Below, one piece after another: positions 27,012 through 36,129 of a DNA stretch of 64,000 nucleotides; position 1 is the stretch's first letter; each line of letters begins with the position of its first letter. Below the pieces are notes generated by a model. It saw only the letters and a program-made list of their open reading frames with translations. It did no database searches and was not told where the DNA came from. A program made the position numbers and the translations under genes. This DNA is from Planctomycetaceae bacterium. GTDB lineage: Bacteria > Planctomycetota > Planctomycetia > Planctomycetales > Planctomycetaceae. Location of the stretch: NCBI GenBank assembly GCA_020638955.1, contig JACKHO010000001.1, positions 186,001-250,000 of the forward strand, given 5' to 3'.

Positions 27012-28283
27012 ATGGCCTCCAAAGATTTCACACCATCCCGTAAGGGCACTGGTAAAAAAAACGCAAACTGTTCTTTCTGTGGAAAGAGCTATCGCGATGT
27101 CGGTCCGCTCGTTGAGGGGCCCGGTGACGTGTACATATGTGGCGAGTGCATCGACCTTTGTCAGTCGATTCTCGACCAGGACCGTCGACGCCGCGGCGAG
27201 AGCAAAAAGCTCTTCAACAAAATCCCGACCCCTCGGGAAATTGTCGCCCACCTCGACCAGTTCGTCATTGGGCAAACACACGCCAAAAAGACCATGGCCG
27301 TGGCGGTGCACAACCACTACAAGCGGTTGACCCTCGCCGAGGAAATGGACAACGACGTCGATATCGAAAAGTCGAACATTCTGTTCATTGGCCCCACCGG
27401 CTCGGGGAAAACACTCCTCGCCCGCACCATTGCCAAACTGCTGCAGGTTCCGTTCGCCATTGGCGACGCCACTACCCTCACCGAAGCTGGCTATGTGGGT
27501 GAAGACGTTGAGAACCTGCTGCTCAAGCTGCTCCACTCTGCCGATTTCGATATTGAATCTGCCCAACGCGGGATTATTTTCATCGACGAAATCGACAAAA
27601 TTGGCCGCACCAGCCACAACGTCTCGATTACACGTGACGTCTCCGGCGAAGGCGTGCAGCAGTCACTGCTGAAAATGCTGGAAGGAACTGTGTCCAACGT
27701 GCCTCCTCAAGGCGGACGTAAGCACCCCGAGCAGCAGTACATTCAGGTCGACACCTCGAACATCCTGTTTGTGTGTGGTGGAACGTTTGTCGGTCTGGAA
27801 GAAATCATCGCCAAGCGACTTGGTCGCAAAATGATTGGATTCGGCCACAATCAGAAAGACGCCGAAGAACAGCGTCGCGAACTGCTGAGCAAAGCCACTG
27901 TTGAGGACATCCTGGAGTTTGGACTCATTCCCGAACTGCTGGGTCGTCTGCCAGTACTCAGTACTCTGGCCACGTTGTCGGAAGACGAATTGGTCCACGT
28001 GCTCACGGAGCCCAAGAACTCGCTGGTTCGTCAGTACCGCAAACTGTTCGAAATGGAAGGTGCCGAACTCGAGTTCACGCCGGACGCCCTCAAGGAAATC
28101 GCCAAGGTGGCCCGGGCAAAGAATACCGGAGCCCGTGGCCTGCGAAGCGTCATCGAGTCTGTGATGTTTGACATCATGTACGAACTTCCCGATCAGGAAC
28201 GTGGTGGCAACTACGTCATCACTCCGGAAGTGGTTACCGGCGAAAAGCCGTTGTTCAAGAACGACGAATCGGCCGCGGCATAA
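27012..28283 (+). CDS. clpX: ATP-dependent unfoldase ClpX
   Basis: The 423-residue AAA+ protein unfolds tagged substrates for the ClpP protease in the cytoplasm. The N-terminal zinc domain has Cys20, Cys23, Cys43 and Cys46. Walker A is GPTGSGKT (127-134), followed by the pore loop GYVGED and Walker B IIFIDEID. The sensor and arginine-finger regions and the ClpP-docking loop KMIGFG are all present, so it should work with ClpP. AAGGA precedes the ATG. No clpP or tig gene is adjacent, unlike the usual tig-clpP-clpX order. A strong terminator follows 25 bases after the stop. Confidence 0.97.
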   Translation: MASKDFTPSRKGTGKKNANCSFCGKSYRDVGPLVEGPGDVYICGECIDLCQSILDQDRRRRGESKKLFNKIPTPREIVAHLDQFVIGQTHAKKTMAVAVHNHYKRLTLAEEMDNDVDIEKSNILFIGPTGSGKTLLARTIAKLLQVPFAIGDATTLTEAGYVGEDVENLLLKLLHSADFDIESAQRGIIFIDEIDKIGRTSHNVSITRDVSGEGVQQSLLKMLEGTVSNVPPQGGRKHPEQQYIQVDTSNILFVCGGTFVGLEEIIAKRLGRKMIGFGHNQKDAEEQRRELLSKATVEDILEFGLIPELLGRLPVLSTLATLSEDELVHVLTEPKNSLVRQYRKLFEMEGAELEFTPDALKEIAKVARAKNTGARGLRSVIESVMFDIMYELPDQERGGNYVITPEVVTGEKPLFKNDESAAA

Positions 28284-28308
28284 GTGACGTCTCACTGACA
28301 GCAGCACT

Positions 28309-28343
28309 CAGCCCCAGTGGATCTCCGAGATCCACTGGGGCTG
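28309..28343 (+). terminator. Rho-independent terminator of clpX
   Basis: CAGCCCCAGTGGATCTC (28309-28325) and GAGATCCACTGGGGCTG (28327-28343) form a perfect 17-base inverted repeat with a one-base centre. It is followed by AACTGTTTTC. Confidence 0.85.
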
Positions 28344-28576
28344 AACTGTTTTCAGGTCCTTGAGTTACGTCACAAGTCCCATTCACCCTCCCATTTTTGG
28401 CTTCGCCAATGGGACGGTAAACATGTCCGGTAGCCAGGTCGCCCTCAGTCAGCTTCTCCATTTCTCCCTGCCCGCGTCCCTCTGCATTGGCATCTTTCCT
28501 CTAAGAGCGATATGTTGTGGGGCCAGTTTCGAACTGGAGATTCGGACGAGAAAGGATGACAGCCGCAGGGACGACT

Positions 28577-30502
28577 ATGGCAAGCGCTACGAAAACCGCC
28601 TCCAACTATGTGGGCGACGACATTGAGGTCCTCGAAGGACTGGAGCACGTTCGCAAACGACCTTCCATGTATATTGGAGGTGTCGACTCCCGGGGCCTGC
28701 ACCACTTGATTTGGGAAATCGTCGACAACTCGGTCGACGAATACCTCGCGGGCGAATGCAATCGCATTACGGTCATTCTGCACAAAGATGGTGAGTCCAT
28801 TACCGTGCAGGACAACGGACGCGGCATTCCGGTCGACAAGAACAAGAAGGCTGGCAAATCCGCTTTAGAAGTTGTGCTGACGACGCTCTATGCCGGAGGA
28901 AAGTTCTCAGAGAAGAGTTACATGCGCAGCGGCGGATTGCACGGCATTGGCTCTTCCGCTGTTAATGCGCTTTCCTCACAAATGCAGGCGGTCATCCATC
29001 GCGACGGACACGAGTGGACGCAGTCCTACGTGCGTGGCGTTCCCCAGGGACCAGTCGAAAAGGTGCGTCCGTTCCGCGGCCACGGCACTTCGATCTTCTT
29101 CCGGCCAGACGACCAGATTTTCCGCCGCGTTCAGTTCCACTCCGACACCATTCGGCAGCACCTCGAAGATATTTCGTACATCCATGCGGGGTTACACATC
29201 CTGTATGTGGACGAGCAGAAGGACGAGAAGTTCGAACTGCATCATCCCGATGGGATTGCCGCCTACATGGAGAAAATTATCGAGGATAGCAAGAAGAAGG
29301 CTATCCACGATAATCGCTATCAGGCTGATAAAGACGAGGGGAAAATCCGAGTCGAAATGGTGCTCCGCTGGACGGAGTCGACCGACGAACACATCCGCAG
29401 CTACGTGAACGGCATCCGGACGCGAGGCGGCGGAACGCACGAAGCCGGCTTTCGTTCCGGCATTGCCAAAGCCGTCAAGAACTACATGGACGTCCACAAC
29501 ATCAAGCCCAAGGGGGTCACCATTACCCCGGACGACATCCGCGAAGGTGCCGTCGGAATTGTGTCGGTGTTCCACAACGACCCCATGTTTCAAGGGCAAA
29601 CCAAAGACCGGCTGAACAATCCCGAAATGTCCGGAATGGTGGAAGGGATGGTGCGTGCCGGCATCGAGTCGTGGCTGAACAGCAATCCTACCATCGCTGA
29701 TGCAGTTATCGGTCGCATTGTCCTGGCAGCACGCGCCCGGCAGGCCTCACGCGATGCCGTCAAGGAAGTCCGCCGCAAAGGTCCGGGATCAAAGCGGAGC
29801 AATCTTCCTGGTAAGTTGCTCGACTGCCGTTCGACCAAGCCGGAAGAGTGCGAACTCTTTATTGTGGAAGGTCAGTCCGCCGGTGGAACAGCCGCCAGCG
29901 GTCGCGACGCCCGTACGCAGGCCGTATTGCCGCTGAAGGGGAAAATCCTCAATACAGAGTCGCTGACGCTCTCGAAGATTTTGCAGAACCAGGAAGTGAA
30001 AGACCTGGTTGAGACGCTGGGAACGTCGATTGGAACACACTTCGATGCTCACCAGCTTCGGTATCATCGCATCATCCTCCTGATGGACGCCGACAGCGAC
30101 GGTTACCACATCAGTACACTCATCCTGACATTCTTCTTCCGGCACATGCGGGAACTGGTTCAGCAGGGACGCATTTTCCTGGCCCAGCCTCCGCTCTACA
30201 AAATCGAAATCGGCAAAGAGCGACACTACGTCCGCGACGACGCGGAAAAGGAAGAACTTCTCGCCTCGGTGCCTGAGAATCGCAACGTTGACGTCCAGCG
30301 GTTCAAAGGTCTGGGCGAAATGAATGCCGAGCAGTTGCGCGAGACCACACTCGACCCACGCACCCGCACGTTACTGCGAGTCGATATCGAAAGTGCAGTC
30401 GAAGCCGATTCCGTATTCGCCCAGCTCCTCGGGAAAGATGCCTCGGAACGGTACCGAGTCATCATGGAAGAGGCCGCTGAAGTTGATGACATCGACGTAT
30501 AA
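28577..30502 (+). CDS. Type IIA DNA topoisomerase subunit B (GyrB/ParE)
   Basis: The 641-residue product starts at the ATG at 28577 (AGGG six bases upstream); an ATG at 28556 is possible but directly abuts its GAAAGG. The GHKL ATPase shows WEIVDNSVDE, DNGRGIPVD and GGLHGIGSSAVNALS. A transducer domain follows. The TOPRIM part has EGQSAGGTA and the metal motif DADSDG, where Ser replaces the usual Val. The C-terminus has QRFKGLGEMN. The length fits the short GyrB/ParE class without a large insertion. No gyrA/parC partner is nearby, so gyrase and topoisomerase IV cannot be told apart here. Confidence 0.93.
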   Translation: MASATKTASNYVGDDIEVLEGLEHVRKRPSMYIGGVDSRGLHHLIWEIVDNSVDEYLAGECNRITVILHKDGESITVQDNGRGIPVDKNKKAGKSALEVVLTTLYAGGKFSEKSYMRSGGLHGIGSSAVNALSSQMQAVIHRDGHEWTQSYVRGVPQGPVEKVRPFRGHGTSIFFRPDDQIFRRVQFHSDTIRQHLEDISYIHAGLHILYVDEQKDEKFELHHPDGIAAYMEKIIEDSKKKAIHDNRYQADKDEGKIRVEMVLRWTESTDEHIRSYVNGIRTRGGGTHEAGFRSGIAKAVKNYMDVHNIKPKGVTITPDDIREGAVGIVSVFHNDPMFQGQTKDRLNNPEMSGMVEGMVRAGIESWLNSNPTIADAVIGRIVLAARARQASRDAVKEVRRKGPGSKRSNLPGKLLDCRSTKPEECELFIVEGQSAGGTAASGRDARTQAVLPLKGKILNTESLTLSKILQNQEVKDLVETLGTSIGTHFDAHQLRYHRIILLMDADSDGYHISTLILTFFFRHMRELVQQGRIFLAQPPLYKIEIGKERHYVRDDAEKEELLASVPENRNVDVQRFKGLGEMNAEQLRETTLDPRTRTLLRVDIESAVEADSVFAQLLGKDASERYRVIMEEAAEVDDIDV

Positions 30503-30523
30503 ATCATAATGGTGTCACGGTGG

Positions 30524-30547
30524 CACAGACATTCCTGTCTGTGTTTT
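30524..30547 (+). terminator. Dispersed hairpin repeat, copy 2, terminator-like
   Basis: CACAGACA-TTCC-TGTCTGTG followed by TTTT, preceded by GGTGG, 22 bases after the topoisomerase stop. The core is the same as the copies at 17929, 49909 and 61945. Confidence 0.7.
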
Positions 30548-30648
30548 GATTTGCCGACCTGAACACGAAGAGGAATTTGAAACGGCTTCAGCGGCAAATT
30601 GATGACATCCTACCTTCTCATAGTTTCACGACAGTGTGGATGAGTTAG

Positions 30649-32487
30649 ATGAAAAAGTTACCCCTGGTTGCGGCGATTCTGTTTCTGTTCGTAGCCATTT
30701 CGGGCCTGTCACTGGGTGGCACTTCGAACAGCCTCATGGATATTTCCGCCAGCGGGAGTCAGCTTGTCTGCACCAACCGCGACTCGGGGACGTTGTCAAT
30801 TGTCGACCTGGAAAAGGGCGAACTCGTCCAGGAAATCAAAGTCGGACGACATCCTGAGGGAGTGACCTACATTGGCGATACGAACCTGGTCGTCGTCGCA
30901 GTCTACGCCGATGACCTGCTCACTGTCGTCGACACGGCATCTGGCAAAGTAGTTCGAACCATTGACGTCGCTGATGAACCGTACGGAGTCATTGATGCAG
31001 GCGACGGCAAGCACGTGTACGCCACGCTCGAATTTCCCGGGCAGCTTGTTCGTGTGGACATCACCACCGGCAAGGTCACAGACACTTGGGACGTTGGCCA
31101 GTTTCCGCGTGGACTGGCCAAGTCATCGACGGGTCAAATCTATATCTCGGAGTATCTGACCGGAGCCCTGAAACAATTCGAAATTGCAACTGGCCAACTC
31201 ACCAATGTCGATGCCAGCACAGGTGACGTCTTCCCCGGCTGGCAGGGAACAGCCGAAGACAGCCTCGCCCGGCAGGTGACTTTGCATCCTGTCAGTAACA
31301 AAGCTTACCTCGCACACCAGCGGTCGCGGGTTACGGTGGCGCATGGATCAGGTTCGATTTTCCCGTACGTTTCGGCAGTGAACACCAAACCGGGGACCGA
31401 TCCCGAAGCCAAACGCCGCCGCCGGGTGCAAATGGATTCGTTCCGAGGCACATACGTGGTCGCGAATCCCTGGGAGACAGCCATTTCGCCGGACGGACAA
31501 AGCCTGTATGTCATTTTCGGCGGGACTGATGACATGTTCGTCTGTAACGTTCTGGACGATGACTACCGCGAGTTGGAATACAAAGGGGGATTGCGTGTGG
31601 GATCCAATCCCCGGGCGGTGCGTGTCTCGCCCGATGGTGCGACGTTCTACGTCTACAACGCACTCGACTTTAACGTCGTCGGTTACAACGCCAAATCGCT
31701 GCAGTCGGTCATGGATGTAAAGGTCACCAGTTGGCCGTACAGCGACGAAGTGCTGCTCGGCAAGAAGCTGTTCTACACCGCCAATCCTCCCATGACGAGC
31801 CGCCGCTGGATTTCCTGTTCGTCATGCCACCCCGACAGCGACGCCGACGGCCGCACGTGGCAGCAACCCGAAGGTCTGCGAAACACCCAGCCCATGCTCG
31901 GTCTGAAGCACACGCATCCTATCCACTGGTCCGCCGACCGCGACGAAGTGCAAGATTTCGAAATCACCATTCGCTCAGCCCTCATGCAGGGGAGAGGACT
32001 CATAAATGGCCGAGTCAACGACGGCCTGGCAGATCCAAACGGTGGCCGATCTGAAGCCCTCGACGCCCTGGCCGCCTACACCAACTCTCACGGATTCACG
32101 CAAAGCCCGTTCGCTAAACAGGGATTAAGTGAATCAGCCGAGCGCGGTAAAGCTCTGTTCTTCTCCAAAGAAACCCAGTGCGCCACCTGCCACAGCGGTG
32201 CCTACTTCACCGACCAGAAAATGCACGACGTCGGCACAGCCGCCACTGACCCCACCGAAAAACTCGGCCCCGAATTCGATACGCCAACCGTCCTCGCCGT
32301 ATACCGCTCAGGTCCGTATTTGCACCACGGCCAGGCAAAAACGTTGCGAGAAGTTTTGGTGGAATTCAACAAGGAAGATAAACACGGCAAAACCACCCAC
32401 CTCACCAACCAACAACTCGACGACCTCGTCGAATACCTCAAAGCCCTGCCGATTGATGACATGCCATCGGAGGTGGAAAATGAGTAG
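30649..32487 (+). CDS. Secreted YVTN-type propeller fused to di-haem cytochrome c
   Basis: The 612-residue protein begins with a signal peptide (about 1-23). An N-terminal beta-propeller (about 28-350) has YVTN-like blades: VCTNRDSGTLSIVDLEKGEL, VAVYADDLLTVVDTASGKVV, YATLEFPGQLVRVDITTGKV. The C-terminal part is a di-haem cytochrome c peroxidase/MauG-like region with haem-binding CSSCH (near 390) and CATCH (near 515). The second is followed by TDQKMHDVGT and a distal VYRSGPYLHHGQAKTLREVL segment. It is probably a periplasmic electron carrier or oxidase. The unknown secreted protein 26 bases downstream is likely in the same operon. Confidence 0.9.
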   Translation: MKKLPLVAAILFLFVAISGLSLGGTSNSLMDISASGSQLVCTNRDSGTLSIVDLEKGELVQEIKVGRHPEGVTYIGDTNLVVVAVYADDLLTVVDTASGKVVRTIDVADEPYGVIDAGDGKHVYATLEFPGQLVRVDITTGKVTDTWDVGQFPRGLAKSSTGQIYISEYLTGALKQFEIATGQLTNVDASTGDVFPGWQGTAEDSLARQVTLHPVSNKAYLAHQRSRVTVAHGSGSIFPYVSAVNTKPGTDPEAKRRRRVQMDSFRGTYVVANPWETAISPDGQSLYVIFGGTDDMFVCNVLDDDYRELEYKGGLRVGSNPRAVRVSPDGATFYVYNALDFNVVGYNAKSLQSVMDVKVTSWPYSDEVLLGKKLFYTANPPMTSRRWISCSSCHPDSDADGRTWQQPEGLRNTQPMLGLKHTHPIHWSADRDEVQDFEITIRSALMQGRGLINGRVNDGLADPNGGRSEALDALAAYTNSHGFTQSPFAKQGLSESAERGKALFFSKETQCATCHSGAYFTDQKMHDVGTAATDPTEKLGPEFDTPTVLAVYRSGPYLHHGQAKTLREVLVEFNKEDKHGKTTHLTNQQLDDLVEYLKALPIDDMPSEVENE

Positions 32488-32513
32488 CGACAAAACCCAA
32501 GTGAGGTGAACAC

Positions 32514-33998
32514 ATGCGACTCGTACTTTGTCTGATGTTTACAATCTCTTTGGCTGCCGCTCTGCGGGGGGATGACAAGGTGGCCACCAAGTTGCCGGTT
32601 GCCGTGACGTCCAACATGGATGCTGCAAAGCTGGGGCGTTTTGACATCGAACTGGCGGCGGGGGAGCAGCGACGGATTTCTGTGCACGCGTTGGAGGTTT
32701 TGTCGTCCGAAAAGTCGACGATTCTGGGGACATATGAGTTTGATTCGCTCGCTGGAAAGCCGATGACGGTGAGCCTCAACTATGACAGTCTGCTGACTCC
32801 GAAGCAGGCGAACATTATGTTTCGAGTCGAAGTTGAAGGGGGCAAGAGCCGGGGATTCACAACCTTGATACCAAGTCCTCTGGTGGAATTAACGCCCGAG
32901 GAGAAGACCATTTGGCTAGCCAACAAAGACAGCACATGGAACACCGCTGGCAAAGATTTCATTGCGTTTGCCATTGTCCCCAAGACAGCAATGGTCGATC
33001 AGCCTTTAGAAGAAATCTATCCTCGTGTTGAGCTGCACGTGGGGCTGGTCCCGAATGTTGACCGCAGCAAAGAACGCGATTTCGAACCTGGCCCCATCGC
33101 CCGTTTACAGCGAATTGCAGAGGCACAGAAAGGGGAAATTGGAACGGCGGTGATCGAGTACCACTACTTCCTGTCCAGTGGTGACCGCCTTCTACCTCTG
33201 CCGCCCGAGAAACTGAACAGTCTGTTTGATGTCATTCCTGTTTCCGCAAACGGCGATAATCTGCAGGCTTTCGCTCGGGCCATTAGCGTGGGAGAAGATC
33301 GAATTGGCGAACCGATCAAGTGGTCCACCGAAGCCCGGCCCGTGCATACGCTTATTCAGGGTGGGAATCGAATCCGAAACGAATTCAAATCCGAACGCTA
33401 CTCCTCGTTGAGCATTGATGAGGGGCGATACATTTTTCATGTCCGCCAGCATCCGAACCACCAGCAAATTGATGTTTCAACTCGAAAATTGAATCGACAA
33501 TCCATAAACCGTGTAGAAGGAATGCGAATACTGCCGCAAATTCCAGAGGGTGTGGAAATCCAGGAAACATCACCGGATGATGACCGCTTAGTTCTGGCGA
33601 GTACGACCCTCATCGATGATAAGGAATGGAAGTTCTGGCAGGCGACCGATCGACAAACCGGCTTTGTTCTGGAGGTGCATCAGGAAGGCGGAACAAGTTG
33701 GCAGAAGCTCACTCGGCAGCGCGAGCCATTGACGCTCAGGGGCGGAGTGATTTTGCCGGGTGTTCGCATGGAAGCAGAATTTCGGGAAGGCGTGTTGTCG
33801 TTCATTCGAATGACGTGCATTCAATCGGCCGACGTCAATTGCACCATTCCCGATGACGCTTTCCGACTAGCGGTTCCTAAAGGAAGTGTCCTCGTCGATT
33901 ACCGCCGCGACGCGCGTCAGCCCAGCAGTACTGGAACCAAGGATGATATTGCCGACCTCACCACCTGGCTCGACGCTCAAGACGCCAAGCGAAAATGA
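32514..33998 (+). CDS. Secreted protein of unknown function
   Basis: The 494-residue product has GAGGTGA before its ATG and a signal peptide (MRLVLCLMFTISLAAALRG). The rest is predicted beta-rich and soluble, with no cysteine pattern, membrane helix or enzyme motif that I recognise. A predicted regular segment is FRVEVEGGKSRGFTTLIPSP; the end is a charged tail (DAQDAKRK). It follows the cytochrome gene by 26 bases, so a link to that periplasmic redox protein is likely but unproven. It is convergent with the PQQ-propeller gene. Confidence 0.75.
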   Translation: MRLVLCLMFTISLAAALRGDDKVATKLPVAVTSNMDAAKLGRFDIELAAGEQRRISVHALEVLSSEKSTILGTYEFDSLAGKPMTVSLNYDSLLTPKQANIMFRVEVEGGKSRGFTTLIPSPLVELTPEEKTIWLANKDSTWNTAGKDFIAFAIVPKTAMVDQPLEEIYPRVELHVGLVPNVDRSKERDFEPGPIARLQRIAEAQKGEIGTAVIEYHYFLSSGDRLLPLPPEKLNSLFDVIPVSANGDNLQAFARAISVGEDRIGEPIKWSTEARPVHTLIQGGNRIRNEFKSERYSSLSIDEGRYIFHVRQHPNHQQIDVSTRKLNRQSINRVEGMRILPQIPEGVEIQETSPDDDRLVLASTTLIDDKEWKFWQATDRQTGFVLEVHQEGGTSWQKLTRQREPLTLRGGVILPGVRMEAEFREGVLSFIRMTCIQSADVNCTIPDDAFRLAVPKGSVLVDYRRDARQPSSTGTKDDIADLTTWLDAQDAKRK

Positions 33999-34072
33999 TA
34001 GCCCAACAAGTTCAGTTAAGTGGACGGGAGTCAATCAACAGTTGGGGTGGATGAGTACTGTGGTGCCGCCAA

Positions 34073-35329
34073 TTATTTCTCAACCAACTTCCATTCAAGC
34101 GCAGTGAGCGCCTTGAGTTCTCGGACAAAGATTTGTCCGCCAGTAATCGCCAGGTGTGCCCACGTTTCGTCTTCGCTGACCTTGCGTCGGTCAATCAGTT
34201 CAAACTCCTTTGGATTTGCTTTGATGAGCAGTAATTCACCTTCCTGATCGAGGGCCAGGATTTTGACGCCTTGAGCCGCGAGGCTGCTGTACTTGCCAAA
34301 CGGTGTCGACGTCCAGGTTCGCTCACCCGACTCCAGATTGATGCAGGTGAAACGCTGGTTTTGCAGATGCAGATAAACGTGCCCTTCGATGAGGACGGGA
34401 GTGGACATGTATCCCTTCGCATTGTTCTCCCAAGCTTGGGAGACCTCGTAGCCATCAGCCGACTGCGAAACACGGTACAGCCACGCGTTGTTCTGGTAGG
34501 AGCTCGTGAACACTGCATCTCCATAAACGACGGGAGTGAGAATGTTCATGCCCCGGTAACTCGGTACGACCTGCTCCCACAGGACCGTTCCACTCGCTGG
34601 ATCGACTCCCGCAAGTTTCTCCCGTGTCTGCACGAGGAGTTGATGCTTTCCACAAATGGTCGCTGTTGTGGGCGAAGAAAACGCACTGCCGAACATCCCA
34701 CCGCCGTCATCCAACGCCCGCCAGATGACATTTCCAGTTCGCTTATCCAGCTTGATAAACGCCCCGCCTGCCTGCACGTAGACGAAGTTCTCATCAACGA
34801 GGGGAGAACTCGCGAATCCGAAGGCCGGCAAAGGGGTTTTCAGTGACTCCACAAAGTCCACACGCCACTTCTCCTTGCCCGATTCCGCGTCCAAGGCCAC
34901 GAGCACGTCTCGCATTCCAGCGACAAAGAGTGTCTCGCCGTCGAACGCTGGGGTAGCCCGAATCCAACTGCCGTTTGCCGCTGCGAAAAATGGCACTTTC
35001 ATCGCTCCTGGCCACTCGACCCGCCAAATTTGCTCGCCCGTGCTCCGACTGAGGGCGAACACGACTTCGACGTCCTCGTTCTCCGTTCCAGTGACGAAGA
35101 CCTTGTCCTGCGAGACAACGGGGCCTGAATAGCTCGGCGGCAATTCAACCCGCCAACGCTGTTTCAATGCCTCACCTGACAGAGTACTCGGCCAGTCATT
35201 CCCGGATACAATGCCATCCCGATTCGGCCCACGCCACTGATTCCATTGCGGAGTGTCTTGCGCATGGGAAAGTGTGTTCGGGGTCGTCAAGGAGATGACG
35301 GTCAGCGAGCAGAACAGAAAACGTTTCAC
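34073..35329 (-). CDS. Secreted PQQ-like beta-propeller repeat protein
   Basis: The 418-residue product most likely starts at the GTG at 35329 (TTGGAACACTCC upstream). Residues 1-23 are a signal peptide. Planctomycete-type sequence WRGPNRDGIVSG follows. The body has PQQ/BamB-like blades: VFALSRSTGEQIWRVEWPGA, LVALDAESGKEKWRVDFV, FIKLDKRTGNVIWRALDDGG, LAGVDPASGTVLWEQVVPSY and FTCINLESGERTWTSTPF. There are about seven blades. No PQQ-dehydrogenase active-site motif is seen, so a structural or sensory role is more likely than an enzyme. It stands alone. Confidence 0.9.
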   Translation of the reverse strand: MKRFLFCSLTVISLTTPNTLSHAQDTPQWNQWRGPNRDGIVSGNDWPSTLSGEALKQRWRVELPPSYSGPVVSQDKVFVTGTENEDVEVVFALSRSTGEQIWRVEWPGAMKVPFFAAANGSWIRATPAFDGETLFVAGMRDVLVALDAESGKEKWRVDFVESLKTPLPAFGFASSPLVDENFVYVQAGGAFIKLDKRTGNVIWRALDDGGGMFGSAFSSPTTATICGKHQLLVQTREKLAGVDPASGTVLWEQVVPSYRGMNILTPVVYGDAVFTSSYQNNAWLYRVSQSADGYEVSQAWENNAKGYMSTPVLIEGHVYLHLQNQRFTCINLESGERTWTSTPFGKYSSLAAQGVKILALDQEGELLLIKANPKEFELIDRRKVSEDETWAHLAITGGQIFVRELKALTALEWKLVEK

Positions 35330-35486
35330 GGAGTGTTCCAAGTCACAGAAACAAGGGACTGGTTGTCGATAAGGTTTTTAGTCGCTGGATTTGAATTGAC
35401 CACTGGCCAAAACGGAATGGTGTCGCAGACGCACTTATGGGCAGTTGTTGATCGGCATCCCTGCCCGATCCATGCAGCGGATGAGG

Positions 35487-36083
35487 TCATTTCAGTCGAC
35501 GCTGATCGGCAGCGGCAAAGTGGTAGTCCGAACGCTGTGAGAGAAAGTCGTGCCCCATAATGCCACGACTTTCCAGTTCCCGAATGACTCGATCAACCCG
35601 GAGCCGATCTACGTGTCGACAGGCGAAATAGGTGGTGCCGTTTTCCAGACCATTGACCCATACGGCCATTGGAATTCCGCGTGATTGAAGCTCAGCCAGT
35701 AGACAGGTCGCTTCTGCGTCGGGTGGCAAGTTCTGCGAAACCGCAATACGCGTGGGGTAAGCAAAAATTGTCCAGGGACACTCTCCGCTCTGCTGCAGCG
35801 CGTGTGCATCAAAGAGTGCGTCAACGTCCACATTCATGGCAATCGCTGGTTCAAGTTCGGACACGTAAGCCTCGGCTTCCCATGCGGTACTTCCATCCCT
35901 GCTGACGAAGCCCGCGAGCACCATTTGTTGTCCGTCTTTGCCAGTGTAGCAGTGATCAGCCAATCCGTAGTCGCCCGCGACTGGAGACCTTCGCGCATCG
36001 CCGCGTATGAGATGGAGACGTTCCAGAGGGATCGCTGTGAGCAAGCGAGCGTTGTTCACGTAACTGGGGCGAATCGATGGCAA
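35487..36083 (-). CDS. Protein of unknown function
   Basis: The 198-residue frame opens at a TTG at 36083, with GAGGACAG nine bases upstream. It has no signal peptide or membrane helix. Readable parts include HLIRGDARRSPVAGDYGLA, DGQQMVLAGFVSRDGSTAWE, ECPWTIFAYPTRIAVSQNLP and TTYFACRHVDRLRVDRVIRE, which look like a real folded protein. I do not recognise the family. It lies 46 bases after the HDAC-like gene on the same strand and could share its transcript. Confidence 0.65.
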   Translation of the reverse strand: MPSIRPSYVNNARLLTAIPLERLHLIRGDARRSPVAGDYGLADHCYTGKDGQQMVLAGFVSRDGSTAWEAEAYVSELEPAIAMNVDVDALFDAHALQQSGECPWTIFAYPTRIAVSQNLPPDAEATCLLAELQSRGIPMAVWVNGLENGTTYFACRHVDRLRVDRVIRELESRGIMGHDFLSQRSDYHFAAADQRRLK

Positions 36084-36129
36084 AGAACGCTGTCCTCTTT
36101 CCTGACGTTTTGGTCCGCACAGCAGGACC

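Noticed and set aside
26943..27617. 224-residue open frame antisense to clpX
   Set aside because: It overlaps the zinc and Walker A region of ClpX; the composition is that of a shadow frame.
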